Shown in pieces: positions 50,633-59,660 of a stretch of 64,000 nt of DNA (its first letter is position 1; each line of letters starts with the position of its first letter). Origin of the DNA: DASTFY01 sp963813375. Its GTDB lineage: Bacteria; Actinomycetota; Acidimicrobiia; Acidimicrobiales; Ilumatobacteraceae. The notes under the pieces are model-generated. The model was not told the origin of the DNA, made no database searches, and saw only the letters and a list, made by a program, of their open reading frames with translations. Where the stretch lies: assembly GCA_963813375.1 (NCBI GenBank), contig CAWEYT010000018.1:1-64000 (forward strand), written 5' to 3'. Both the position numbers and the translations under genes were made by a program.

Positions 50633-52213
50633 TCACGACCTGGCCGCACCGCTGCGCCCGACGCGCACGAGCAGGATGATCGGGAGGAGACCGACGAGGA
50701 CGATCAGCAGCGCGGGCAGCGCGGCGGTGTCGACGCGGCTGTCCTTGGTCGCCTCCCAGACGGTGATGGCCAGGGTGTCACGTCCGAGCGGCCGGAGCAG
50801 CGCCGTGGCCGGCAGCTCCTTCATGACCTCCACCAGCACCAACAGCGCGGCGGCGGCGATGCCGGGTCGGAGCAGGGGCAGGTGCACGTCGGCGAAGACC
50901 CGGGCCCGATCGGCACCGAGCGACCGGGCGGCGTCGTCGAGGCTCGGCTGGATGCGGCCCATCCGCGACTCGATCGAGGTGAACGAGAGCGCGTGGAAGC
51001 GCACGAGGTAGGCGATGATCAGTCCGAGGATCGACCCGGTGAACACCAGCCCGATGTCCATCCCCAACGCGGCATCGGCGCCGTCGACCAGGCGCCGGTC
51101 GACCCACACCAGGGGGACGTACACCGCGACGGCCACGACGGTCCCCGGCACTGCGTAGCCGATGGTGGCCAGGCGGGAGGTCGAGCGGCCGAGGCGGGAC
51201 GGCTGGACGCGCAGGGCGTAGGCGATGACCGCCCCGGTGGCGACCGCCGCCGTGGCCGCCACGGCACCGAGCATGAGCGTGCTGAAGATGGCGTTGCCGA
51301 TCCGTGGGTCGACCCGGCCGTCGGCGATCGTCTCGACCGACCACGCCACCAGCTGGGCGACCGGGATCACGAACACGACAAGGAGCAGCGCGGCGCAGGG
51401 AAGGACGGCCAACCAGCCGCGCCAGCCCCGAAGGCGCACCGGCGCGATGGCGTCGCCCCGTCCCAGCGCCTGGTGATAGCGGGCCCGGCCGCGCAGCACG
51501 CGCTCGACGGCGAGCAGCGTGAGCGCCAGCCCGACGAGCACGGTGGCCAACTGCATGGCCGCGTCCTTGTCGAACGCGCCGTACCACACCCGGTAGATGG
51601 CGGTCGTGAGGGCCTGGACCCCGAGCAGGTCGACGGTGCCGAAGTCGGCCAGCGCCTCCATGACCGCGAGGGCCGTGCCGCCGGCCAGCGCGGGTCGGGA
51701 CAGGGGCACCGCTACCCGCCACACGGCCTGCCGGTACCGGAGCCCGAGGCTGCGGGCAGCCTCGACGGCCTGGCGGGACTGCCCCATGAACGAGCTGCGG
51801 GCCAGGATGTACACGTACGGGTAGAGCACCGCGCTCAGCACGAGGATGGCGCCCGCCCGGCTGCGGACGCCGGGCAGCCGCAGCCCGTCACCGAACAGGT
51901 TGGACTGGAGCGGGTTGGCCAGCCCGTACTGGCCCAGCACCACGTAGACCAGTACGTACGACGGGATGGCCAGAGGAAGGACGAGGGCCCAGTCCAGCCA
52001 GCGCCGTCCGGGGAAGTCGTAGAACGAGACCAGGACGGCGAGACCGCCGCCGACGACCAGGGTGATGGCGCCCACGCCCAGGGCCAGTACGAGGCTGTTG
52101 GTGAAGGCCCTCGGCAGCAGCGCCCGGGCGATGGCGTCGAACTGGACCCCGCCGCGGACGTAGGCGAGCGGGAGGGCCACGAGGGGTGCCACGAGCGCGA
52201 GCGCGACGACCAC
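50633..52213 (-). CDS. Ferric iron ABC transporter permease (FbpB-type, double domain)
   Basis: A complete 526-residue inner-membrane permease from GTG 52213. It is a fused double permease with about twelve helices and two EAA-type loops: EAARSLGLRYRQAVWRVAVP in the first half and DDAARSLGADRARVFADVHL in the second, both ending in P-L-x-R-P. This is the layout of FbpB/SfuB iron(III) importers. The neighbouring binding protein and ATPase complete the system. An upstream extension toward the binding-protein stop at 52306 is possible but lacks an obvious start codon. Confidence 0.9.
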   Translation of the reverse strand: MVVALALVAPLVALPLAYVRGGVQFDAIARALLPRAFTNSLVLALGVGAITLVVGGGLAVLVSFYDFPGRRWLDWALVLPLAIPSYVLVYVVLGQYGLANPLQSNLFGDGLRLPGVRSRAGAILVLSAVLYPYVYILARSSFMGQSRQAVEAARSLGLRYRQAVWRVAVPLSRPALAGGTALAVMEALADFGTVDLLGVQALTTAIYRVWYGAFDKDAAMQLATVLVGLALTLLAVERVLRGRARYHQALGRGDAIAPVRLRGWRGWLAVLPCAALLLVVFVIPVAQLVAWSVETIADGRVDPRIGNAIFSTLMLGAVAATAAVATGAVIAYALRVQPSRLGRSTSRLATIGYAVPGTVVAVAVYVPLVWVDRRLVDGADAALGMDIGLVFTGSILGLIIAYLVRFHALSFTSIESRMGRIQPSLDDAARSLGADRARVFADVHLPLLRPGIAAAALLVLVEVMKELPATALLRPLGRDTLAITVWEATKDSRVDTAALPALLIVLVGLLPIILLVRVGRSGAARS

Positions 52214-52305
52214 GCCGAGGGCGCCGAGGCCGCGCGGGCGACGGCCTTCGGTGCGCGGCCCGGCCGGGGCGACGACGGGCGCGGGCTCGCCCAGCGCGAC
52301 GCCGC

Positions 52306-53337
52306 TCAGTTCCAGCCCACCTCGAGCATCAGGGCCACCGCCTCGTCGAGCAAGGGCCCGGCTTCCTCGACGGCGATCGGGTCGATCTTCACGTCCGCCC
52401 AGTCCCGGATGTGCTCGGCGGGAGGCACGGCGGGGTTGGCGGCGAACTCGCTCCGCTCGACGATCTCCTCCTGCGCGGGCGGCGTCGTGAGGTACTCCAT
52501 GAGAGCGATCGCGTCCTCACGGGAGTCCGACCACCTGACGAGGCCGACGCCGGACACGTTGGCGTGCGCCCCGGCGCCGTCCTGGTCCGGCCAGGCCGGG
52601 GCCACCGGGAAGTCGGGATCCTCCTCGAGCGCCCGGCCGAGGTAGTAGTGGTTGCTGAGCCCGACGTCGCAGTCACCGGCGGCGATGAGGGACAGGACTT
52701 CGCTGTCGGAGTTCAGGAGCTGGGGGTCGTTGGACATCCAGGACTCGAGCAGCGCCCGGGTGGCGTCCTCCCCGCGCTTGGCGATCATGTCGGCGACGAG
52801 CGACTGGTTGTACTCGTTGTTGGACGTGCGCAGGCAGGTGCGCCCCTCGTACTGCGGGTCGCCGAGGTCCTCATAGCTGGTGACCGCGCCCTCCGGCACG
52901 CGCTCCGTGGAGACGACCGGGACGCGCAGGCGGGTGCTGAGCGCCCACCACGCGCCGTCGGCGGCGTGCAGCTCGGGCGGGATGTCGGCCTCGAGGGTCG
53001 GCGTCGTCACGGGCTCGAGCAGCCCGGTCTCGTCGGCGCGCCACAGGTTGGCGAGGTCGGTCGTGATCAGGACGTCGGCGGGGGTGTCCTCACCCTCGCT
53101 CCGCAGCCGCTCGAAGAGCTCGGGTCCGGTTCCGCCGCGCAGGACGACATGGATGCCCGTCTCCTCCTCGAAGTCCTTGAACACCTGCTCGTCGCCGTAG
53201 TGGGCCCGTCCGTTGTAGACGACGACCGACGCGCCGCCGGCCCGGGCCGCCACCACCGCCCAGCCACCGATCCCGAGCACCAGGATCAGCGCCGCGACCG
53301 GCAACGGCCAGCGCATCCGGATGAGACGGGACAACAT
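52306..53337 (-). CDS. Ferric iron ABC transporter substrate-binding protein (FbpA/FutA-like)
   Basis: A complete 343-residue periplasmic-type binding protein from ATG 53337, with GGAG six bases upstream. An N-terminal helix (RWPLPVAALILVLGIGGWAV) serves as signal or anchor. The mature part begins ASVVVYNGRAHYGDEQVFKD, the typical start of iron(III)-binding proteins. Tyrosines in SNNEYNQSLV and GLSNHYYLGRALEE are candidate iron ligands; the Y-Y pair is a family hallmark. It precedes the permease by 92 bp and is divergent from the ATPase gene across a DtxR-like palindrome. Confidence 0.9.
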   Translation of the reverse strand: MLSRLIRMRWPLPVAALILVLGIGGWAVVAARAGGASVVVYNGRAHYGDEQVFKDFEEETGIHVVLRGGTGPELFERLRSEGEDTPADVLITTDLANLWRADETGLLEPVTTPTLEADIPPELHAADGAWWALSTRLRVPVVSTERVPEGAVTSYEDLGDPQYEGRTCLRTSNNEYNQSLVADMIAKRGEDATRALLESWMSNDPQLLNSDSEVLSLIAAGDCDVGLSNHYYLGRALEEDPDFPVAPAWPDQDGAGAHANVSGVGLVRWSDSREDAIALMEYLTTPPAQEEIVERSEFAANPAVPPAEHIRDWADVKIDPIAVEEAGPLLDEAVALMLEVGWN

Positions 53338-53394
53338 CGCGGCTCCAGGGCTCCAATGCTTCTGGGGGGCGGGGGGCGGCGTCCGAGCGTACCG

Positions 53395-53410
53395 ATTAGG
53401 GCCTCCTAAT
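53395..53410. promoter_or_regulatory. DtxR-family-like palindromic operator in the iron-transporter promoter
   Basis: ATTAGGGCCTCCTAAT is a perfect inverted repeat of ATTAGG around a 4-nt centre. TTAGG half sites are known from DtxR/IdeR/MntR metal repressors of actinobacteria, although the classic IdeR box is longer. It lies 58 bp from the binding-protein start and 53 bp from the ATPase start, well placed to control both directions by iron. Confidence 0.55.
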
Positions 53411-53462
53411 GCCACGTGTTCAACAGTCCTTCTCGGACACGTTGCGAGTACCCTGCGAGAAA

Positions 53463-54568
53463 GTGACCGTGCCGCCCGACGTGCAGCCCGATGTGCAACC
53501 CGCCGGGCACGACGCCATCGCTGCCGTGGGCGTGACGAAGGCGTTCGGCGGGACGAAGGCGGTCGACGAGGCCACCGTGATCGTGCCCCAGGGTGAGATC
53601 GTGGCGCTCCTCGGCCCGAGCGGCTCCGGCAAGACCACCCTGCTCCGTCTCGTGGCCGGTTTCGAGGCTCCGGACACGGGCACGGTGGCGATCGGCGGGC
53701 AGCCCGTGGCGGGCGCTGGTGCCTGGGTCGAGCCAGAGCGCCGGCGGGTCGGCATGGTGTTCCAGGACGGAGCGCTGTTCCCCCACCTGACCGTGGCCGC
53801 CAACGTCGGCTTCGGCAAGCCCCGTGCCGGCCGGGTCGAGGAGTGCCTGGCCCTGGTCGGCCTGGCCGATCGCGCTGCGTCCTACCCCCACGAGCTGTCC
53901 GGCGGCGAGCGGCAGCGGGTGGCCCTGGCGCGGGCCCTCGCCATCGAACCGGCCGTGGTCCTGCTGGACGAGCCGTTCGCGTCCCTCGATGCCAGCCTGC
54001 GCACCAGCTTGCGCGAGGAGGTGGCGGACATCCTGCGCCGCACGGGCGCCGAGCGCGCTGTTCGTCACCCACGACCAGCAGGAGGCCCTCTCGCTGGCCG
54101 ACCGCATCACGCTCCTGCGCGACGGCCGCGTCGAGCAGGAGGGTCCTCCCGAGGAGATCTACGCCCACCCGGCCAGCCGTTGGGCCGCCGGCTTCCTCGG
54201 CGCGGTCGACGTGCTCCCGGGCACGGTGGCCGAGGGGATGGCGGTGTGCGAGCTCGGCCGGTTCCCCGCTGACGGGGCCCCCGCCGGAGCGGTCGACGTG
54301 CTGGTGCGGCCCGAGGCCATCGCGATAGGTGAGGTGATAGGAGAGGCGAGGGACGCGAACGGGACGAACGGCAGCACGAACGGCACGGTGGCCGGCCCGC
54401 GTCGTCAGCCGCGCCTACTACGGACCGCACCAACTGGTGGAGCTGGAGCTGGCCAGCGGGCAGCAGGTGCGCAGCCGGCGGGCCGGCTTCACCCACTGGC
54501 ACGCCGGTGACCAGGTGACCGTGTGGATCGAGGGGCCCGTGAAGGTCCTGGCCGCCGAAGCGCGCTGA
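53463..54568 (+). CDS. Ferric iron ABC transporter ATPase (FbpC-type), two frameshifts
   Basis: About 367 residues from GTG 53463 (another GTG at 53469; an ATG at 53409 would overlap the operator). It has Walker A LLGPSGSGKTTLLRL, Q-loop VFQDGALFPHLTVAANV, signature LSGGERQRVALARAL and Walker B VVLLDEPFASLD. A frame change near 54058 is followed by LFVTHDQQEALSLADRITLL. A TOBE-like C-terminal domain contains LVRPEAIAIGEVIGEARDAN and a Gly/Thr/Asn-rich insert. A second frame change near 54395 is followed by VSRAYYGPHQLVELELASGQ, ending at 54566-54568. It powers the permease encoded at 50633. Confidence 0.9.
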
Positions 54569-54647
54569 CGCTCGAGACGGTCGCGGTGTGTCAGGTGGCA
54601 TGCTCGATTCAGGTGTCCGGCGGGATCACCTCGGCGACAATGGCGTC

Positions 54648-55346
54648 ATGACGGTCCCGGCGACACCAACACCCGAGCGGCTCCAGCTGCGCATCGCCAC
54701 CGCGTCCGGGAAGGTGAAGGTGACCGCCGAGGACCGCTCGGGCGTCGTGGTCGAGCGGGGCGGCACGGCCGTGACGCTCGCCGACGGCGTGCTCGAGGTC
54801 AGGCCCGCGAAGCCATCGTCGTCGCTGGACGTGCGTTGCCCGACGGACTGCGATCTCGTCATCGGCACAGCATCGGGCCGCGTCGAGCTGCACGGGCTGC
54901 TCGGGGCGGTCAGCGTCACGTCGGCCAGCGGCTCCATCCGCGTGGCCGAGGTGGCCGAGGCCGACCTCCGCACCCAGTCCGGTCGGGTGGAGATCGACGG
55001 GTGCCGGGCGGGCTGTCGGGTCGCCACCAAGAGCGGGTCGATCACCGTCCGTGCCACGGGCTCCGCCGACGTGTCCACGGTGTCCGGGACGATCCACATC
55101 GAACGGGTCGAGGGCGAGGCGTTGGCGCGAACGGTCAGTGGCGGCATGACGATCGGTTCGAGCGCCGGCGGACCGGTCCGCGCCCGCAGCGTCTCGGGAG
55201 GCATCACGGTGCACCTGCCGCCGGGAGTGCGCCCGGCCATCAAGACCACGTCGTCCCGACCGGTCACGGGCGGATGGGAACCGGGCGACGACGTGGTCGT
55301 CGAGGTCGGCACGGTGAGCGGGTCGGTCGTGGTCACCGCCCGCTGA
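54648..55346 (+). CDS. DUF4097-type beta-helix repeat protein
   Basis: A complete 232-residue protein from ATG 54648. From residue about 60 on it has regular short repeats of the type T/S-A-S-G-x-V/I-x-V (IGTASGRVELHG, VTSASGSIRVAE, TQSGRVEIDG, TKSGSITVRA, VSTVSGTIHIER), diagnostic of DUF4097/DUF4098 right-handed beta-helix proteins. No signal peptide or membrane helix is visible. The molecular role of the family is unknown; many members sit with regulators. Its stop overlaps the ATG of a stand-alone cyclase (TGATG), implying co-translation. Confidence 0.8.
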   Translation: MTVPATPTPERLQLRIATASGKVKVTAEDRSGVVVERGGTAVTLADGVLEVRPAKPSSSLDVRCPTDCDLVIGTASGRVELHGLLGAVSVTSASGSIRVAEVAEADLRTQSGRVEIDGCRAGCRVATKSGSITVRATGSADVSTVSGTIHIERVEGEALARTVSGGMTIGSSAGGPVRARSVSGGITVHLPPGVRPAIKTTSSRPVTGGWEPGDDVVVEVGTVSGSVVVTAR

Positions 55347-55876
55347 TGGTCGCCACCACGACCGCGGCCACGGTGGTGCAGGGCGCCATCGTCTTCACCG
55401 ACCTGGTCGGCTTCACGGAGTTCACGGCACTGTCCGGGGACGAGGCCGCGCTGGCTCTCCTGGCCGCGCAGGACCGGGTGGTGTCGGAGACCCTGCCCGC
55501 GGATGCCTGGGTCGTGAAGGAGCTCGGTGACGGGTTGCTCCTCTTCTTCCCTGACTCGGTGGCCGCCGTTCGCACGGGCCTGGCGCTCCAGGAGAGCCTC
55601 GACGCCGAGTCCGACGCGACCGGCCTGCCGCTGTGGATCCGGGTCGGTCTCCACGCCGGCCAGGCTCGCCGTCGTGGCGACGATCTCGTCGGTCACGACG
55701 TCAACGTCGCGGCGCGCATCGTCGACCAGGCCGCGCCGGGCGAGGTGCTGGTGTCGCAGCCCGCGCGCGCGGAGGTCGACGACCGTATCCCCGGCGTCTC
55801 GTTCGACGAGCTGGGTCCCGTCGTGATGAAGGGCATCCCGGAGCCGATCCGCCTCTGGCGTGCGTCCCGCGGCTGA
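55346..55876 (+). CDS. Stand-alone class III adenylate/guanylate cyclase domain
   Basis: A complete 176-residue protein consisting of one cyclase homology domain. Metal-binding D19 is in VFTDLVGFTEFTALSG and D62 in KELGDGLLLFFPD; K58 sits at the base-recognition position. VGHDVNVAARIVDQAAPGEV supplies the transition-state Asn and Arg. Such domains work as homodimers. It is translationally coupled to the DUF4097 gene upstream and lies 23 bp before the pca operon. With the receiver-cyclase at 28071 this is the second cyclase in the window. Unlike that one, it keeps the canonical Lys. Confidence 0.88.
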   Translation: MVATTTAATVVQGAIVFTDLVGFTEFTALSGDEAALALLAAQDRVVSETLPADAWVVKELGDGLLLFFPDSVAAVRTGLALQESLDAESDATGLPLWIRVGLHAGQARRRGDDLVGHDVNVAARIVDQAAPGEVLVSQPARAEVDDRIPGVSFDELGPVVMKGIPEPIRLWRASRG

Positions 55877-55899
55877 CGCCTATCGTTCACGCCGTGGGG

Positions 55900-56613
55900 A
55901 TGACAACCGGGGTGGGGTCCATCAGCGACTACGAGCGCGTGCCGGACGGTGTGAACCCGCCGCTCGACTACCCGGACTACCGGTCGTCCGTGACGCGGGC
56001 GCCGCGGCGGCCGCTCGTCGTCGCGCCTCACACGATCTCCGAACTGACCGGCCCGGTCTTCGGGCACCGGCCCGTCGCCGATGGCGACCACGACCTGACC
56101 GCGCAGCACGCCGCTCCACCCGTGGGTGAACGCATCATCGTCCACGGCCGGGTCCTGGACGGTTCGGGCCGCCCACTCCCCCGCACGCTCGTCGAGGTCT
56201 GGCAGGCCAACGCCGGGGGCCGGTACCGGCACGACAGCGACGACGGCATCGCTCCGCTCGACCCGAACTTCGCCGGCGGGGGCCGGACGATCACGGACGA
56301 CGAGGGCCGCTACCGCTTCGTGACGATCAAGCCCGGCCCGTACCCGTGGAAGAACCACCACAACGCCTGGCGGCCGGCCCACATCCACTTCTCGCTCTTC
56401 GGACCGGCGTTCGTGACCCGCCTCATCACCCAGATGTACTTCCCCGGCGATCCGCTGTTCCCCTTCGATCCCATCTTCTCGTCGGTGCCGGAGGCGGCAC
56501 GGCCGAGGCTCATCTCGGCGTTCGACCTCGATGCCGGCATCCCCGAGGACTCCCTCGCCTACCGCTGGGACATCGTGCTGCGCGGACCGGCGGCCACGCC
56601 GATGGAGCGGTGA
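55900..56613 (+). CDS. pcaH: Protocatechuate 3,4-dioxygenase beta subunit
   Basis: A complete 237-residue subunit from ATG 55900 (a GTG six bases upstream is possible). It carries the non-haem Fe(III) of intradiol ring cleavage. Iron ligands by homology are Y109 (GGRYRHDSDD), Y148 (KPGPYPWKNH), H161 and H163 (RPAHIHFSLFG). It splits protocatechuate to 3-carboxy-cis,cis-muconate. First gene of pcaHGBL, two bases before pcaG. Confidence 0.95.
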   Translation: MTTGVGSISDYERVPDGVNPPLDYPDYRSSVTRAPRRPLVVAPHTISELTGPVFGHRPVADGDHDLTAQHAAPPVGERIIVHGRVLDGSGRPLPRTLVEVWQANAGGRYRHDSDDGIAPLDPNFAGGGRTITDDEGRYRFVTIKPGPYPWKNHHNAWRPAHIHFSLFGPAFVTRLITQMYFPGDPLFPFDPIFSSVPEAARPRLISAFDLDAGIPEDSLAYRWDIVLRGPAATPMER

Positions 56614-56615
56614 CG

Positions 56616-57182
56616 ATGGCCCCGGATCCGGCGGTCGCGCTGACGCCCTCGCAGACGGTGGGCCCGTTCCACCACATCGAGCTGCCACTCCCGGGGGGCG
56701 GTCACGTCGTTCCGCCCGGGAGCGAAGGCGCGGTGCGCATCACGGGGCGGCTCATCGATGGCGCCGGGCAGCCGGTGGGCGACGCGCTGATCGAGGTCTG
56801 GCAGGCCGACGCGTCCGGGAGCTACCAGCAGCCCGAGGACGCTGGTCCGACTGGTCCGTCGGCCGGCTTCGGTCGCGTGGCCACGGCAGCCGACGGCTCG
56901 TACGAGCTGTGGACGGTCAAACCCGGACCGGTCCCCGGACCCGACGGCACGATCCAGGCACCTCACGTCCTCGTGTCGCTGTTCGCCCGGGGACTGCTGG
57001 ACCGCCTGGTCACCCGGATCTACTTCCCGGACGAGGGCGAGGCCAACGCGGCCGATCCCGTCCTCTTGCTGGTGCCGGATGCGGACGCCCGATCGACGCT
57101 CGTCGCGCGGCCCGACGAAGGCGGCCTCCGCTTCGACATCCACCTCCAGGGCGAGCGGGAGACGGTGTTCTTTGCCGTTTGA
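56616..57182 (+). CDS. pcaG: Protocatechuate 3,4-dioxygenase alpha subunit
   Basis: A complete 188-residue subunit starting two bases after pcaH stops. It shows the family start LTPSQTVGPFHHIELPLPGG, the core ALIEVWQADASGSYQQPED and PHVLVSLFARGLLDRLVTRI, and the C-terminal LRFDIHLQGERETVFF. The iron ligands are absent, as expected for the alpha chain, which shapes the substrate pocket in the PcaHG heteromer. Its stop overlaps the TTG start of pcaB. Confidence 0.94.
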   Translation: MAPDPAVALTPSQTVGPFHHIELPLPGGGHVVPPGSEGAVRITGRLIDGAGQPVGDALIEVWQADASGSYQQPEDAGPTGPSAGFGRVATAADGSYELWTVKPGPVPGPDGTIQAPHVLVSLFARGLLDRLVTRIYFPDEGEANAADPVLLLVPDADARSTLVARPDEGGLRFDIHLQGERETVFFAV

Positions 57183-58521
57183 CGGCGCACTGCTGGGGCC
57201 GTCGACGGCCTCCGATCGGGCGTGGGCGAAGGTCGACGACACCGCCTGGCTGCAGGCGATGCTCGAGGTCGAGGCCGCGCTGGCGCAAGCCGCGGCCGAC
57301 GCGGGCGTGGTCCCTCGCGCCGCGGCCGACGCCGTCGCCGCGTGCTGCCGGGCGGACCGCTTCGATCTGGTCGACCTCGGACGGCGGGCGGCGACGGCCG
57401 GCAACCCCGTGATCCCACTCGTCGCGGACCTGCGCGCCGCGGCACCGGCGGAGGCGAGGGCGGCCGTGCACGTCGGCGCCACGAGCCAGGACGTCATCGA
57501 CACGTCGCTGATGCTGCTGGCCGCGCGATCGCTGGCGCTACTGGACGGCGAGCTCGACCGGGCCGCCTCGGCCGCCGCCACCTTGACCGAACGGCACCGG
57601 AGCGACCTCGCCGTCGGGCGCACGTTGGGGCAGCACGCCGTGCCCGTCACGTTCGGGCTCACGGCGGCGACCTGGCTGGTGGGCCTGGTCGACGCCCGGG
57701 CGCTGGCCGCGCGCGTCGCCACCGAGCGCCTGGCCGTCCAGCTCGGCGGGGCCGCGGGCACGCTGGCGCCCTTGGGTGCGGCCGGTCCGGTGGTGGTCGA
57801 GCGGCTGGCCGCCCGTCTGGGGCTGGCCGTGCCACCGCTGCCGTGGCACACGACCCGATCCCGGGTCGCCGAGCTGGCGGCGATGCTGGCGGTGGTCGGC
57901 GGCAGCTTGGGCAGGATCGCCACCGATGTGATCGCGCTGGCGCGCACCGAGGTCGGCGAGGTCCGGGAAGGCTCCAGCGGTGGCTCGTCGGCCATGCCCC
58001 ACAAGCAGAACCCGGCCCGAGCAACGCTGGTCGTCTCAGCCGCCCACCAGGTGAACGGTCTGGCGTCGATCGTGCTGGGTGCCCAGCTCCAGGAGCACCA
58101 GCGGGCCGCCGGCCCCTGGCAGGCCGAGTGGGAACCGCTGCGGACGGCGCTGGCCCTGACCACCGGCGCGGCCGAGCGCCTGGCCGACCTGCTCGACGAG
58201 CTCGAGGTCGACGTCGATCGCATGCGGGCCAACCTGGAACTCACCGGGGGGCTGGTGATGACCGAGGCCGTCGTCACCGCGCTCGTCGAGCGGGGCCTGG
58301 ACGCGACGCAGGCGCGCGCCGCGGTCGAGGCCGCGGCCGGCGCCGTGCTCTCCGGCCGCGGATCGCTGCCGGACGCATTGGCCACCGATCCGCTCGTCGC
58401 CGGCGCGCTCGACCCGCAGGCGCTGGCGCGGGCGCTCGAGCCGAGCGAGCACCTCGGTGCCACGGACGCCTTCATCGACCATGCTCTGGCTCACGCCCAC
58501 GTCTCCGAAGGAACACCATGA
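57172..58521 (+). CDS. pcaB: 3-carboxy-cis,cis-muconate cycloisomerase
   Basis: A complete 449-residue fumarase-superfamily enzyme. The start is TTG 57172 (LPFDGALLGPSTASDRAWA), overlapping pcaG by 11 bp; no better start exists nearby. Superfamily regions are GATSQDVIDTSLMLLAARS, the second conserved His region RTLGQHAVPVTFGLTAATWL and the signature SGGSSAMPHKQNPARATLV with the catalytic Ser loop. It makes 4-carboxymuconolactone. The ATG of pcaL overlaps its stop. Confidence 0.93.
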   Translation: MPFDGALLGPSTASDRAWAKVDDTAWLQAMLEVEAALAQAAADAGVVPRAAADAVAACCRADRFDLVDLGRRAATAGNPVIPLVADLRAAAPAEARAAVHVGATSQDVIDTSLMLLAARSLALLDGELDRAASAAATLTERHRSDLAVGRTLGQHAVPVTFGLTAATWLVGLVDARALAARVATERLAVQLGGAAGTLAPLGAAGPVVVERLAARLGLAVPPLPWHTTRSRVAELAAMLAVVGGSLGRIATDVIALARTEVGEVREGSSGGSSAMPHKQNPARATLVVSAAHQVNGLASIVLGAQLQEHQRAAGPWQAEWEPLRTALALTTGAAERLADLLDELEVDVDRMRANLELTGGLVMTEAVVTALVERGLDATQARAAVEAAAGAVLSGRGSLPDALATDPLVAGALDPQALARALEPSEHLGATDAFIDHALAHAHVSEGTP

Positions 58522-59660
58522 CCGACTCGATCGACCTGCACTACGAGCTGGACGGCCCGCCGGACGCGCCGGTCGTCGTCCTGGGCAGCTCCATCGGCAC
58601 CAGCTCGGCCATGTGGGCGCCCCAGGTGCCCGCGCTGTCGCGCCGGTTCCGGGTGCTGCGCTACGACCACCGCGGCCACGGACGCTCGCCGGCGCCCCCC
58701 GGGCCGTACGAGCTCGCCGACCTCGGCCGCGACGTGCTCGCTCTCCTCGACCGTCTGGGTCTCGAACGGGTGGCCTACGGCGGGCTCTCGCTCGGCGGCA
58801 TGGTCGGCATGTGGCTCGGCGTCCACGCGCCGGAGCGGATCAGCTCGCTCGTGCTGTGCTGCACGTCGCCGTACGTCGGGCCGCCTGACCGCTGGCTGGA
58901 GCGGATCGCGCTGGTGCAGGCCGAGGGCACCGGGGCGCTGGTCGACGCCATGACGGCGCGGTACTTCAGCCCCGCCACCCGCGCCGCGGCGCCGCCCATG
59001 GTCGAGGAGTTCCGGCAGGGCCTGCTCGACGCGTCCGACGAGGGCTATGCCGGGTGCTGCTCGGCGATCGCCGGGATGGACCTGCGGGAGGACATCAGGT
59101 CGATCACGGCGCCAACCCTCGTCCTCTGCGGCGCGCAGGACGAGGCGACGCCGGTCGCCATGGGGCTCGTCATCCAGGAGGCGATCGCCGGCTCCCAGCT
59201 CGTGGTGCTGCCGGCTTCCGCCCACCTCGCCACCATGGAGCAGCCCGCGCGGGCCACCGCGGCCATCCTGGCCCACCTCGAGCACTACCAGGACCGCTAC
59301 GACCGGGGCCTGGCCGTGCGGCGGGCCGTCCAGGGCGACGACCACGTTCTCGCCTCGCTGGCCCGCACCACGCCGTTCGACGCGCCGCTCCAGGACCTCA
59401 TCACGGCCTACGCCTTCGGCGAGGCGTGGGACCGGCCGGGCCTGGACCGGGCGACGCGCAGCGCGGTCACCATGGCCATCCTCACCGCGCTGGGCAAGAC
59501 CGCGGAGTTGGCCACCCATGTCAGAGCAGCCCGGCGGAACGGCCTGACACCGGAGCAGATCTCGGAGGTGCTGCTGCACGCGACGATCTACTGCGGCGTC
59601 CCCGCGGGCCACGCCGCGTTCGCGGTCGCCCGCCAGGTCCTGGAAGACGACGATGCCTGA
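58518..59660 (+). CDS. pcaL: 3-oxoadipate enol-lactonase / 4-carboxymuconolactone decarboxylase fusion
   Basis: A complete 380-residue fusion. Residues 1-255 are an alpha/beta hydrolase (PcaD): LRYDHRGHGRSPAPPGPYEL, nucleophile in YGGLSLGGMVGMWLG, Asp in CGAQDEATPVAMG and His in PASAHLATMEQP. Residues 260-375 are the carboxymuconolactone decarboxylase (PcaC): AWDRPGLDRATRSAVTMAIL, then EISEVLLHATIYCGVPAGHA-like sequence. The PcaD-PcaC order is the actinobacterial PcaL arrangement. It catalyses the last two ring-opening steps to 3-oxoadipate. Confidence 0.94.
   Translation: MTDSIDLHYELDGPPDAPVVVLGSSIGTSSAMWAPQVPALSRRFRVLRYDHRGHGRSPAPPGPYELADLGRDVLALLDRLGLERVAYGGLSLGGMVGMWLGVHAPERISSLVLCCTSPYVGPPDRWLERIALVQAEGTGALVDAMTARYFSPATRAAAPPMVEEFRQGLLDASDEGYAGCCSAIAGMDLREDIRSITAPTLVLCGAQDEATPVAMGLVIQEAIAGSQLVVLPASAHLATMEQPARATAAILAHLEHYQDRYDRGLAVRRAVQGDDHVLASLARTTPFDAPLQDLITAYAFGEAWDRPGLDRATRSAVTMAILTALGKTAELATHVRAARRNGLTPEQISEVLLHATIYCGVPAGHAAFAVARQVLEDDDA

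Noticed and set aside
53409..53462. Upstream ATG as start of the iron-transporter ATPase
   Set aside because: It would place the first codon inside the ATTAGG-N4-CCTAAT palindrome and add a non-conserved leader; GTG 53463 leaves room for a promoter.
57222..59660. Apparent 812-residue fusion ending in PcaL
   Set aside because: The first 430 codons are an out-of-frame reading of pcaB; PcaL has its own ATG at 58518 overlapping the pcaB stop.
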